Of a stretch of 64,000 nt of DNA, positions 19,003-27,175 are shown piece after piece. Within the stretch, counting starts at the first letter, position 1. Each line of letters starts with the position of its first letter. The DNA comes from JANTGF01 sp963750735 (GTDB taxonomy: Bacteria; Bacteroidota; Bacteroidia; Bacteroidales; VadinHA17), in contig CAVVRY010000006.1 of the NCBI GenBank assembly GCA_963750735.1, positions 248,001 to 312,000 on the forward strand. The letters run 5' to 3'. The position numbers were made by a program, and so were the translations under genes. The notes under the pieces were generated by a model. The model was not told the origin of the DNA, made no database searches, and saw only the letters and a list, made by a program, of their open reading frames with translations.

Positions 19003-20061
19003 TTATAAACCTTTCTTACCAAATTCATTCAGATTTAAGGTAAGTGAAATGTGATTGGATGAACCTGCAAGATGATATCTGGCATGACCATATGATATCT
19101 GAAATTTTGATAGATTTACACCAAATCCCCATGAAAATCCAACCATCCCAGGCTTAGATGAGAGTCGAAGTTCCCTGTTTCTCTGATAATTATACCCAAG
19201 CCTAATAATTATCGGTTTAATAGGATTAATCTCTACTCCAAATATGAAGTGCCTCAATAAGTTATCTCCAAACTGCTTGAAATTGTTATTAGAATCATCT
19301 GTATTATAAATATTGTCAGAACCACCAGAACCATCATCTGGTGTGGTCATCTTAAATTTTTGCAAATGTTGGGCCACAACGATAAATCTGAACGGAGCGT
19401 GTTTTAACTTTTGTGATACACCAAGTTGAATCTCAAATGGCAAAGGTTCAGAGTTTCCTTTATAATAGGGTTTAATCTGAAATCCGATATTTTTAAATAC
19501 CAGCCCAGCAGTGAAATATCCCTGCCTGCTTATATAATTTATTCCTAAATCAGTGGCCAGCCCAAACGAGGTATAACTCTCAAAATTTGATATAATTGGC
19601 TTTAAATTTACTCCTACCTGCAATGTGCTATCAGCAATTGGAAGAACTCTGGAATAAATTAGATTGAATGAATATTCTGAGGCATTAAAGTTACCAGTAA
19701 TTGTTCCGGTCTCATCTGCTGCAGTAAATCTCCCATAATTGATATAGTGAATTCCAGCTGCAAAATTTCCTATATTATTAAAGGATCTTGAGTAAGATAC
19801 ATATCCGAAATTAATATCTGAAAAATAGTTTACATAGTTTAATACCAGGTTATTATCCATTTCCCTATTTAAAAGGGCTGGGTTGTGAAATGTCATGTCG
19901 AGATCATTATCTGGCAAGGAAACAATTTTTCCACCCAATGCTGCAGATCTCGCAGAATTTGTAAGGTTTAAAAAATTATAGGTTGAATTACCGCCAACCT
20001 GGCTAAACAATAGGCTGGGTATAAATGCCAGGAAAATTATATATATTAGATTATATTTCAA
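19003..20061 (-). CDS. porQ: Type IX secretion system protein PorQ
   Basis: Outer-membrane beta-barrel of the PorV/PorQ family. PorQ works with the PorU sortase complex that cleaves C-terminal signals and attaches A-LPS to T9SS cargo. A signal peptide covers residues 1-20, followed by the family opening FLNLTNSARSAALGG and NPALL; alternating beta strands continue to the end. Length 352 fits. Its place next to cmk and ispH matches PorQ loci I know from other Bacteroidia. A T9SS sorting domain is encoded in this window at 41980-42552. Confidence 0.85.
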   Translation of the reverse strand: MKYNLIYIIFLAFIPSLLFSQVGGNSTYNFLNLTNSARSAALGGKIVSLPDNDLDMTFHNPALLNREMDNNLVLNYVNYFSDINFGYVSYSRSFNNIGNFAAGIHYINYGRFTAADETGTITGNFNASEYSFNLIYSRVLPIADSTLQVGVNLKPIISNFESYTSFGLATDLGINYISRQGYFTAGLVFKNIGFQIKPYYKGNSEPLPFEIQLGVSQKLKHAPFRFIVVAQHLQKFKMTTPDDGSGGSDNIYNTDDSNNNFKQFGDNLLRHFIFGVEINPIKPIIIRLGYNYQRNRELRLSSKPGMVGFSWGFGVNLSKFQISYGHARYHLAGSSNHISLTLNLNEFGKKGL

Positions 20062-20226
20062 TCAGTTAGGATTGTTTCAAGATATAAAACTTAATATCCT
20101 TAATTCAAGGGAATGAATTTATCAAAATAAACGAATTATTTTTAGGTATAGTGTATATTTCACGAAATCATATTAAATCAAGTCGTTTGTAATTCTCAGT
20201 GACATTTAAAATTAAAGCTATATTTT

Positions 20227-20254
20227 TTGAACCTTGCTTTTTAGATTAACTTTG
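20227..20254 (+). promoter_or_regulatory. Candidate promoter of the lipid kinase gene
   Basis: TTG at 20227-20229 and TAACTTTG at 20247-20254, 17 bases apart, fit the Bacteroidota -33/-7 pattern. Transcription would start near 20261, inside the annotated frame, which argues for the second TTG (20290) as start codon. Confidence 0.45.
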
Positions 20255-20256
20255 AA

Positions 20257-21177
20257 TTGCAGAATTTTAATATTAAATCCTTATCCAGTTTGGATATACA
20301 CAGACATATTTCGATAATTGTAAATCCTTTTTCAGGAAATGGATTTTCCAGCAGAAAATCTGATATATTGAAAAGGAAGTTAGAGGAATGGAAATTCAAT
20401 CCGGAATTTTACTTCATTCGTAAGAACACTTCACCCCAAGATTTTATTCTTTCAGAAAAAAAAGCAGGGTCAAAGTTTTTTGTTGCCATTGGTGGAGATG
20501 GAACAGTTAATATGGTTGCCAGGCATTTAATTGGCAGTGACTGTAAGCTATGTATTATCCCCAATGGATCTGGGAACGGGTTGGCCAGGCATCTAAATAT
20601 TCCGCGTACATTCTCCAAATCTGTATCAATGATAATGTCGAATAGGATAAAGGAAATTGATTATGGACTAGTAAATGAAGTTCCTTTTTTTTGTACATCA
20701 GGACTTGGTTTTGACGCCAGGGTTGCACATCTATTTTCAGAAAAAAGCAAAAGAGGATTGATCAATTACCTTAAGATTATACTAAAAGAGTTTATTTCCT
20801 ATAAAGGGGAGGAGTACCAGTTTATCCTTCCTGATAAGAAATTCACGGTTAATGCATTTTTAATTACTCTTGCAAACGCAGCACAATATGGAAATAATGC
20901 ATTTATTTCTCCTGAATCATCATTAGATGATGGTTTACTAGATTTGTGCCGAATCTCTCGTTTTCCTTCTTTTTTCGCCCCAATATTGGGACTCCAGTTA
21001 TTAAGTAAGAGAATTGGCAAGTCAAAATATTATGATATGACCAGGATTACTGAAGTTACAATAAGACGAAAGAGCAAGGATTGGATGCATATAGACGGGG
21101 ATCCAATATTATTACCTAAAACTATTAATTATCGGATAATACCTGGAGGATTAAAAGTTGTACTACCTGGCTCTTAG
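20257..21177 (+). CDS. Diacylglycerol kinase-like lipid kinase
   Basis: Member of the diacylglycerol/sphingosine kinase catalytic family (DgkB/YegS type), cytoplasmic, phosphorylating a lipid alcohol with ATP. The first beta strand and nucleotide loop are HISIIVNPFSGNG (residues 18-30), then the signature VAIGGDGTVNMVA and IPNGSGNGLARHL. The C-terminal part has the DGLLDLCRI motif. Length 306 is normal. The frame opens at TTG 20257, but the predicted -7 box lies so close that the real start may be TTG 20290 (LDIHRHIS). Substrate unknown. Confidence 0.85.
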   Translation: MQNFNIKSLSSLDIHRHISIIVNPFSGNGFSSRKSDILKRKLEEWKFNPEFYFIRKNTSPQDFILSEKKAGSKFFVAIGGDGTVNMVARHLIGSDCKLCIIPNGSGNGLARHLNIPRTFSKSVSMIMSNRIKEIDYGLVNEVPFFCTSGLGFDARVAHLFSEKSKRGLINYLKIILKEFISYKGEEYQFILPDKKFTVNAFLITLANAAQYGNNAFISPESSLDDGLLDLCRISRFPSFFAPILGLQLLSKRIGKSKYYDMTRITEVTIRRKSKDWMHIDGDPILLPKTINYRIIPGGLKVVLPGS

Positions 21178-21257
21178 GTAACTAAAGTATTTCTAAGGCT
21201 ATTGATATTATATAGATCTTCTTTGTTGTAAAATTGGAGTCTGGATAAAAAGTCCAT

Positions 21258-21287
21258 AAAAAAATCTGCAGAATTATTTACTGCAGA
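21258..21287 (-). terminator. Rho-independent terminator of tRNA-His
   Basis: TCTGCAG (21265-21271) and CTGCAGA (21281-21287) form a perfect 7-base stem. On the minus strand it is followed by seven T (21264-21258), 9 bases after the tRNA 3' end. Confidence 0.75.
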
Positions 21288-21295
21288 TTAGGTGG

Positions 21296-21370
21296 GGTGG
21301 AAGACCGGATTCGAACCGGCGGCCTCTGGAACCACAATCCAGCGCTCTAACCAACTGAGCTACAACCACC
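21296..21370 (-). tRNA. tRNA-His (anticodon GTG)
   Basis: Read on the minus strand from the G(-1) at 21370. D arm GCTC/GAGC, anticodon stem CTGGA/TCCAG with loop TTGTGGT (anticodon GTG), and T arm GCCGG-TTCGAAT-CCGGT are in place. The discriminator is C, as required for tRNA-His, and CCA follows at 21295-21293. The acceptor stem is odd: GTGGTTG faces CTTCCAC, leaving two adjacent T-T mismatches at pairs 5:68 and 6:67. Confidence 0.9.
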
Positions 21371-21377
21371 ATGTTGT

Positions 21378-21385
21378 CAAACTTA
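21378..21385 (-). promoter_or_regulatory. Candidate -7 box for tRNA-His
   Basis: Minus strand TAAGTTTG matches TAnnTTTG; with a 6-7 base spacing transcription would begin at the tRNA 5' end (21370-21371). Confidence 0.4.
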
Positions 21386-21613
21386 TTAGTTCGTTTGACC
21401 TATTCCGAAAAACTGAGTTTCTTGGGTCATTTAAAAAATAAAGCTCTTGTAAATAACCAGGCCTTTTAACATTCGGAATGCAAAGATAATGTATATTTTT
21501 AAAGATTGCCAAAAGATTATTTATTAATCTATTACTAAAACACAAGAATAATTATCTTTGATCGTTTACTGAAATAATTACTTGGATACACATCAGGGAA
21601 ACAGATACTTCAT

Positions 21614-22957
21614 TTGAATCTAAAAAAAATATTCACCAATGTGGGAAGCCTTCAACTTTATCAGTTGTTGAGATTTACCACTTTTCTTATAATCAGTATT
21701 CTCTTTACAAAAAGCCATCTATCGGCTGCTGATATAGGAATTTTTGAAGTATTCCTTTTTATAGCCGGATTCGTTAGCTTTTTCTGGGTAACAGGTATAA
21801 TTCAGTCATTTCTCTCACTTATTCACAACAATAAATCTTTCAATAAACGGGAAGAGAAGCCGGGTGAAAAAATGCCTGAAATTTTCAATGCATTTATTGT
21901 ACTAACTGGTTTTAGTCTTCTGGTATTATTTATAGGCCTGGCTCTTCGTAATAACTTTTATGTATATGATGTGGGTGGAAATTCACTCTATATTAATTTA
22001 TTATTGGCTTATATTTTTCTAAGCAATCCACCGGTTTTAATTGAATATATCTATCTAGCCAGAAATAAGCCCCTGTCTATTCTTGCCTATGGTTTTATTT
22101 CTTATGGCATACAGCTGGTTATTGTTGTTCTTCCTGTCCTTCTGGGGTATGATATGATTTGGGCCTTATATGGGCTGGTAGGAATTTCATTTTTTCGCTT
22201 TATTTGGATGCTGATTTTATTATTTAAATACGCTGAATTTAAATTTTCACCTTCTTTTATAAAAGAGCATTTAACTTTGGCAACACCACTAATCATTAGT
22301 GCCCTTTTAAGTGGCTCTGCACAGTATATTGATGGTATTGTAATTACCCGGGCACTGGATGTTGAACGATTTGCCATATTCAGGTATGGAGCTAAAGAGT
22401 TTCCCCTGGTAATAATATTAGCGAACGGACTATCAAATGCTATGATTTCGGAAGTAGGTAAAACCGGAAATCTAAAGAGATCAATGGATACAATCAGGCA
22501 TCAATCCAGGCGATTAATGCATTTCTTATTTCCCATTTCAATCCTGGTTATGATGTTTTCACGCTGGTTTTACCCTGTGATTTTTAATGAAGAATTTATC
22601 AGAAGTGCGGATGTTTTTATGATGTATATTCTTTTAATTATTCCCCGACTTGTTTTTCCACAAACACTCCTAATAGGATTAAAGAAGACAAAGATTCTTC
22701 TAACAGCTTCTGTAATCGAACTCATTTTAAATGTCCTCTTAAGTATCTATTTAGTACAGTATTATGGAACTGTGGGTGTTGCTCTTGCAACGGTAATAGT
22801 TTACATAATTGAAAAAGGATTTCTGATAGGATACAACTATTTTAAATTAAAAATAAGGCCAACTCTGTATATACCTATAAAAACATTTCTGATTTACACG
22901 GTACTCATCATTTTGATGTTTGTTTTAATTGACCGTAGAATAATTGATATCCATTAA
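21614..22957 (+). CDS. Polysaccharide flippase-like membrane protein (MOP superfamily)
   Basis: Integral membrane protein of 447 residues with about 12 hydrophobic helices, of the oligosaccharide flippase (Wzx/MATE-like) type. Typical pieces are ATPLIISALLSGSAQYIDGIVITR in the middle, and in the second half a helix pair with YYGTVGVALATVIVYIIEKG. It begins at TTG 21614; no in-frame ATG occurs before the first helix. Such proteins move lipid-linked glycans across the inner membrane; the cargo is unknown and no glycan cluster is adjacent. Confidence 0.75.
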   Translation: MNLKKIFTNVGSLQLYQLLRFTTFLIISILFTKSHLSAADIGIFEVFLFIAGFVSFFWVTGIIQSFLSLIHNNKSFNKREEKPGEKMPEIFNAFIVLTGFSLLVLFIGLALRNNFYVYDVGGNSLYINLLLAYIFLSNPPVLIEYIYLARNKPLSILAYGFISYGIQLVIVVLPVLLGYDMIWALYGLVGISFFRFIWMLILLFKYAEFKFSPSFIKEHLTLATPLIISALLSGSAQYIDGIVITRALDVERFAIFRYGAKEFPLVIILANGLSNAMISEVGKTGNLKRSMDTIRHQSRRLMHFLFPISILVMMFSRWFYPVIFNEEFIRSADVFMMYILLIIPRLVFPQTLLIGLKKTKILLTASVIELILNVLLSIYLVQYYGTVGVALATVIVYIIEKGFLIGYNYFKLKIRPTLYIPIKTFLIYTVLIILMFVLIDRRIIDIH

Positions 22958-22976
22958 AATAGTCTATTTAAGGAGG

Positions 22977-23013
22977 TTGAAATGGCAAATATTAAAAAAG
23001 AGAATTACCTTTG
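22977..23013 (+). promoter_or_regulatory. Candidate promoter of the Bax inhibitor-like gene
   Basis: TACCTTTG at 23006-23013 is a TAnnTTTG match 34 bases before the ATG. The nearest TTG (22977-22979) is 26 bases upstream, slightly too far, so the -33 part is doubtful. Confidence 0.3.
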
Positions 23014-23047
23014 TGGGAATTTTCATATGATGTAATAATTTTTAAAT

Positions 23048-23818
23048 ATGTTCCCACAACAATCTTCTAACCCTGCACTCAATAAGAAGCTTTTTGAAAA
23101 ATTGCATGTTGCTGCTGGAAATGAAGTTATGACTCTGAATGGAACAATTAACAAGACCATTCTGAGTTTTCTTCTTTTAGTTCTTGGAGCTTTTTATACA
23201 TGGTCGAAATATAACAGTGCTGTTGACCCTGCACTTGGAACCTCCTTGGTTTATCCATACCTTATAGGGGGAGGTATTGCAGGTTTTATATTGGCGATAG
23301 TAACTGTCTTTAAAAAAGAATGGTCACCTTATACTGTTCCGATATACGCTGTTCTGGAAGGCCTATTCCTAGGCGGAATTTCAGCCATCGTTGAAGCCCA
23401 GTTTGCAAATCAGGGTATCGTCCTGAGAGCAGTTACCCTTACCTTTGGAGTCTTTTTTATGATGTTGTTTTTATATAGGGCAAAAGTAATTAAGGTTACT
23501 CAAAAGTTTAAACTTGTTATTATTGCAGCCACTGGAGGTATTGCCATAGTTTATCTGCTAAGCTTTGTTTTAGGTTTTTTTGGTGTGCAATTAGGATTTT
23601 TATACGGAAATAGTTTACTTTCTATTGGGATTAGTTTATTTGTTGTAGCTATTGCAGCTTTAAACCTTGTTCTCGATTTTGATTTTATTGACAGAAGTTC
23701 AAAAGCCAATGTACCAAAATTTATGGAGTGGTATGGCGCATTCGGATTAATGGTAACCCTGGTTTGGCTGTATCTTGAAATTTTACGGTTGCTTTCAAAA
23801 ATTGCGAGCAGGGATTAG
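23048..23818 (+). CDS. Bax inhibitor-1/YccA family membrane protein
   Basis: Inner-membrane protein of 256 residues with seven hydrophobic helices after a polar N-terminus of about 35 residues. The family landmarks are the GLFLGGISAIVEAQF segment and, late, LDFDFIDR followed by the EWYGAFGLMVTLVWLYLEILRLL helix, the YccA-like long form. The family includes pH-sensitive calcium leak channels; activity here is unproven. Single gene with its own candidate promoter. Confidence 0.85.
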   Translation: MFPQQSSNPALNKKLFEKLHVAAGNEVMTLNGTINKTILSFLLLVLGAFYTWSKYNSAVDPALGTSLVYPYLIGGGIAGFILAIVTVFKKEWSPYTVPIYAVLEGLFLGGISAIVEAQFANQGIVLRAVTLTFGVFFMMLFLYRAKVIKVTQKFKLVIIAATGGIAIVYLLSFVLGFFGVQLGFLYGNSLLSIGISLFVVAIAALNLVLDFDFIDRSSKANVPKFMEWYGAFGLMVTLVWLYLEILRLLSKIASRD

Positions 23819-23869
23819 TGTTTGCCAATAAGTTGACATTATAGTGTATCATTTTATTATGTTGAATGT

Positions 23870-25342
23870 ATGGAATCATTAGAAAAATATTTTGAAAAAT
23901 TTCGAAATAACATTGTAGGTATTAATCATAAATACCAGACACCTTATGGTACAATGCCAATCATATATAACGATTGGATTGCAGGAGGGAGGCTATATGC
24001 TCCTATTGAGGAGAAGATTATTGAATCTTTTGGACCATTCATCGCAAATACACATACAGAAACAAGTGAAACTGGTACAAGAATGACTTGGGCCTACCAT
24101 TATGCCAGAGAAATTATTAAAAAACATGTTAATGCCAACTCCGAGGATGTATTGCTATTTGGTGGGTATGGAATGACAGGTGTGGTAAATAAACTTCAAC
24201 GTATTATTGGGTTAAAAGTAAATAAGAATTTATTTGATGAGAATTGCCTAGAAGAACAGGATAAGCCAGTAGTTTTTGTTACACATATGGAACATCACTC
24301 TAATCATACTTCATGGTATGAGACAATTGCTGATGTTGTTATCCTTCAACCAGGCAATGATTTGTTGGTAGACCTGGACGAGCTATCCAATAAGCTGGAA
24401 GAATATAAGGATAGAAAGATGAAAATTGGAGCTTTCACTGCTGCCTCCAATGTCACCGGTGTTACTACACCAGTTCATAAAATGGCAAGGATTATGCATG
24501 AGCATGGGGGCCTTTGTTTTATTGATTATGCTGCTTCAGCTCCTTATGTTGAGATGGACATGCATCCGGAGGATCCAATGGAAAAGTTGGATGCAATATA
24601 TTTTTCTCCACACAAGTTTTTAGGAGGACCCGGGTCTTCTGGAGTGGTTGTATTTAATTCTTCTCTATATAATAATGAATCACCAGATCACCCTGGGGGT
24701 GGAACAGTTGACTGGACAAACCGTTGGGGGGAATATAAGTACACCAAAAATATTGAATTACGGGAAGATGGTGGAACTCCCGGATTTCTACAAGCCATTA
24801 GGGTAGCACTAGTGATTGAACTTAAAAATCAAATGGGTGTAAAGAATATTAAGAAAAGGGAGAATGAATTGATTGATATGGCTATACAAGGACTTCAAAG
24901 TATCGATGGAGTAAATATATTGGCTGAAAATAATCTTGACAGGTTAGGAGTCTTTTCATTCTATCATAAAGAAATTCATTATAATTTAATCGTTAAACTA
25001 TTGAGTGACCGATATGGTATTCAAGTTAGAGGAGGATGTGTTTGTGCCGGAACCTATGGGCATTTTTTATTAGGTGTGGGCAAGGAGCAATCAATGGCAA
25101 TTGCAAAGAAAATTGATAAAGGAGACCTATCTGGAAAACCGGGTTGGGTTCGCTGGAGCCTGCATCCTGTAACAAAAAATTCTGAGGTTGAAGATTTTCT
25201 TAAAGCACTAAGGGAGATTATTAAAAATTCTAAAGAGTGGAAGAAAGATTACTACTACGATAAGCATACAAATGAATATTACCATAAGTCTGAGGATGGA
25301 ACCAGGCAGAAACAGGTGGAAGACTGGTTTAAGTTTTCTTAA
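23870..25342 (+). CDS. Aminotransferase class V-fold PLP enzyme (cysteine desulfurase-like)
   Basis: PLP-dependent fold-type I enzyme of 490 residues. The PLP Lys is Lys249 in YFSPHKFLGGPGSSG, with the Asp of FIDYAASAPY upstream. Cys390 and Cys392 (RGGCVCAGTYG) sit where cysteine desulfurases carry the active Cys. It is longer than IscS/SufS and does not fit either closely, so a selenocysteine lyase or other class V activity is possible. The C-terminal tail is charged and rich in Lys and Tyr. A GNAT-like gene follows after 9 bases, so the two form an operon. Confidence 0.8.
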   Translation: MESLEKYFEKFRNNIVGINHKYQTPYGTMPIIYNDWIAGGRLYAPIEEKIIESFGPFIANTHTETSETGTRMTWAYHYAREIIKKHVNANSEDVLLFGGYGMTGVVNKLQRIIGLKVNKNLFDENCLEEQDKPVVFVTHMEHHSNHTSWYETIADVVILQPGNDLLVDLDELSNKLEEYKDRKMKIGAFTAASNVTGVTTPVHKMARIMHEHGGLCFIDYAASAPYVEMDMHPEDPMEKLDAIYFSPHKFLGGPGSSGVVVFNSSLYNNESPDHPGGGTVDWTNRWGEYKYTKNIELREDGGTPGFLQAIRVALVIELKNQMGVKNIKKRENELIDMAIQGLQSIDGVNILAENNLDRLGVFSFYHKEIHYNLIVKLLSDRYGIQVRGGCVCAGTYGHFLLGVGKEQSMAIAKKIDKGDLSGKPGWVRWSLHPVTKNSEVEDFLKALREIIKNSKEWKKDYYYDKHTNEYYHKSEDGTRQKQVEDWFKFS

Positions 25343-25351
25343 AAAGGATAT

Positions 25352-26539
25352 ATGCAATTAATTGAGGTAGTAGATAAAAAGACCCGCAGGGAGTTTCTGC
25401 AAGTTCCGAAAAAGTTATATGGTAAGGATGAACCATGGGTATGCCCCTTGGATAGTGAAATTGAAGCCATTTTTGATCCGGCTAAAAATCTTTCTTTTAA
25501 TGATGGTGAGGCTATTCGATGGATACTAAAATCGGAAAACGGAAAATTACTGGGTCGAGTTGCTGCTTTTTATAATAGGAAAAAAGCAAATGCAAATCGA
25601 CAACCTACTGGAGGAATAGGTTTTTTTGAGTGTATAAACGACAAAAAAGCAGCATACATATTGTTTGATAGGGGGGTAGAATGGTTGAAAAGTAGGGGCA
25701 TGGAGGCAGTAGATGCACCGATAAATTTTGGGGAGAATGAAAGTCATTGGGGCCTTTTAGTTGAGGGTTTTGTGCAGCAAGGCTATGGAATGCCTTATAA
25801 CAAGAAATATTATCAGGAGTTTTTTGAATCCTATGGATTTAGAAATTATTTCGACCAATATAGTTATCATAAGGATGTAGCTTCTGTTCATGAATTTCCT
25901 GAAAGATTTATGCGAATTGCAACACGGGTTGCACAAAAACCGGGTTATACCTTTGAACATGCTCGTTTCTCAGAAGTCGATAAATATGTTGGACATCTTG
26001 TAGAAGTGTATAACTCAGCCTGGGCAGCATTTAAACAGGATTATACTCCTATGGACCCGGAAAGAATAAAGGAGTCTTTCCTTGAGGCAAAAAATATTCT
26101 GGATGAAGAGCTTATCTGGTTTGCTTATTACGAAAATAAACCAATTGCATTTTATATCATTTTTCCCGACCTGAATCAAATATTAAAACACCTGAATGGT
26201 AAATTGAATTTTTGGAGTGTGTTGAAGTTTTTATACTACAAACAACGGAAAACCATGACACGGATGAGGGCTCTTATTGCGGGTGTGAGTCCTGAATACC
26301 AGAATATGGGCATTGAATCGGCCATATTTAAAAAACTATATGAAGTTTTTAAGAAGAAACCATACTACAGAGAATTGGAATTATCCTGGGTTGGTGATTT
26401 TAACCCAAAAATGATATCTATTTACAATGCAATTGGTGCTAAGATGGCAAAAAAGCATATTACATACAGACATATCTTTAATCCTGAGGTTGAGTTTCAG
26501 CGTTATATCGATGAACAATTTGATTCGAAGAAAGATTAA
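25352..26539 (+). CDS. GNAT-like N-acetyltransferase domain protein
   Basis: Cytoplasmic protein of 395 residues. The second half (about 215-385) resembles a GNAT fold: LIWFAYYENKPIAFYIIFPD as central strands, then an acetyl-CoA-binding-type ALIAGVSPEYQNMGIES and a final ISIYNAIGAKMAKKHITYR. The N-terminal part contains VPKKLYGKDEPWVCPLD, common in Bacteroidota homologues. Cotranscribed with the class V PLP enzyme 9 bases upstream. Substrate unknown. Confidence 0.65.
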   Translation: MQLIEVVDKKTRREFLQVPKKLYGKDEPWVCPLDSEIEAIFDPAKNLSFNDGEAIRWILKSENGKLLGRVAAFYNRKKANANRQPTGGIGFFECINDKKAAYILFDRGVEWLKSRGMEAVDAPINFGENESHWGLLVEGFVQQGYGMPYNKKYYQEFFESYGFRNYFDQYSYHKDVASVHEFPERFMRIATRVAQKPGYTFEHARFSEVDKYVGHLVEVYNSAWAAFKQDYTPMDPERIKESFLEAKNILDEELIWFAYYENKPIAFYIIFPDLNQILKHLNGKLNFWSVLKFLYYKQRKTMTRMRALIAGVSPEYQNMGIESAIFKKLYEVFKKKPYYRELELSWVGDFNPKMISIYNAIGAKMAKKHITYRHIFNPEVEFQRYIDEQFDSKKD

Positions 26540-26565
26540 TAAATGTAAAAAATACTGGATTAATT

Positions 26566-26595
26566 TTGGAATATTATTTACAATACTTAATTTTG
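26566..26595 (+). promoter_or_regulatory. Candidate promoter of rpmE2
   Basis: TTG at 26566-26568 and TAATTTTG at 26588-26595, spaced by 19 bases, give a full -33/-7 match. Transcription would begin near 26602, 10 bases before the first ATG. Confidence 0.5.
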
Positions 26596-26611
26596 CAGCC
26601 CAATATATAAA

Positions 26612-26884
26612 ATGAAAGATATGAAAAAGGAAATTCATCCAAAAGACTTTAGGCTGGTAGTATTTAAGGATATGTCCAATGGACATACTTTTCTTACAAG
26701 ATCAACAGCACAATCAAAAGAGAAGATTAAATTGGATGATGGGAAAGATTATCCACTAATTAAGCTCGAAATATCAAATACTTCACACCCATTTTATACT
26801 GGAAAAATGAAATTGGTTGACTCTGCTGGTCGTGTTGATAAGTTTATGAACAGATATAAGAGTCACATTGATAAGAAAAAATAG
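26612..26884 (+). CDS. rpmE2: 50S ribosomal protein L31 type B
   Basis: Ribosomal protein of the zinc-free (C-minus) L31 class. It has KKEIHPKDFRLVVFKD at the start, then the core THFLT-like region, TSHPFYTGK and the end KFMNRYKSH. No CxxC pairs, as expected for type B. Length 90; the ATG at 26621 (MKKEIHP) is an alternative start with three residues fewer. Own promoter and own strong terminator. Confidence 0.95.
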   Translation: MKDMKKEIHPKDFRLVVFKDMSNGHTFLTRSTAQSKEKIKLDDGKDYPLIKLEISNTSHPFYTGKMKLVDSAGRVDKFMNRYKSHIDKKK

Positions 26885-26904
26885 TAGTAAAGGAGTTTTA
26901 TATT

Positions 26905-26929
26905 AAGCCCCTGCAGGGGCTTTTTTTTT
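26905..26929 (+). terminator. Rho-independent terminator of rpmE2
   Basis: Perfect palindrome AAGCCCCTGCAGGGGCTT at 26905-26922 running into nine T (26921-26929), 20 bases after the stop codon. Confidence 0.9.
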
Positions 26930-27175
26930 GAATTGAGGTTAGCTTTCGCATTCCATCCCATATTAAAAATTGAATAAATCATTTGTTGTTTGACTTTTTG
27001 GCACATTCATTGCCCTATTAGAATTCACGTTGGTATATTATGTTCTCTGTCATTTTGACTGTTAATTGGCATTGTTCTACTGACGTTATATATAAGAAAT
27101 ATTTTAGGATACCAGAGGGATCAATTTTATTTTAGTATCATTCTGGATGTCAATAAGCACCGACAGGAGAATTAA

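Noticed and set aside
24426..24623. Open frame in a second phase inside the class V PLP enzyme gene
   Set aside because: Shadow frame: the main frame is continuous, carries all conserved motifs and the shadow has no recognisable features.
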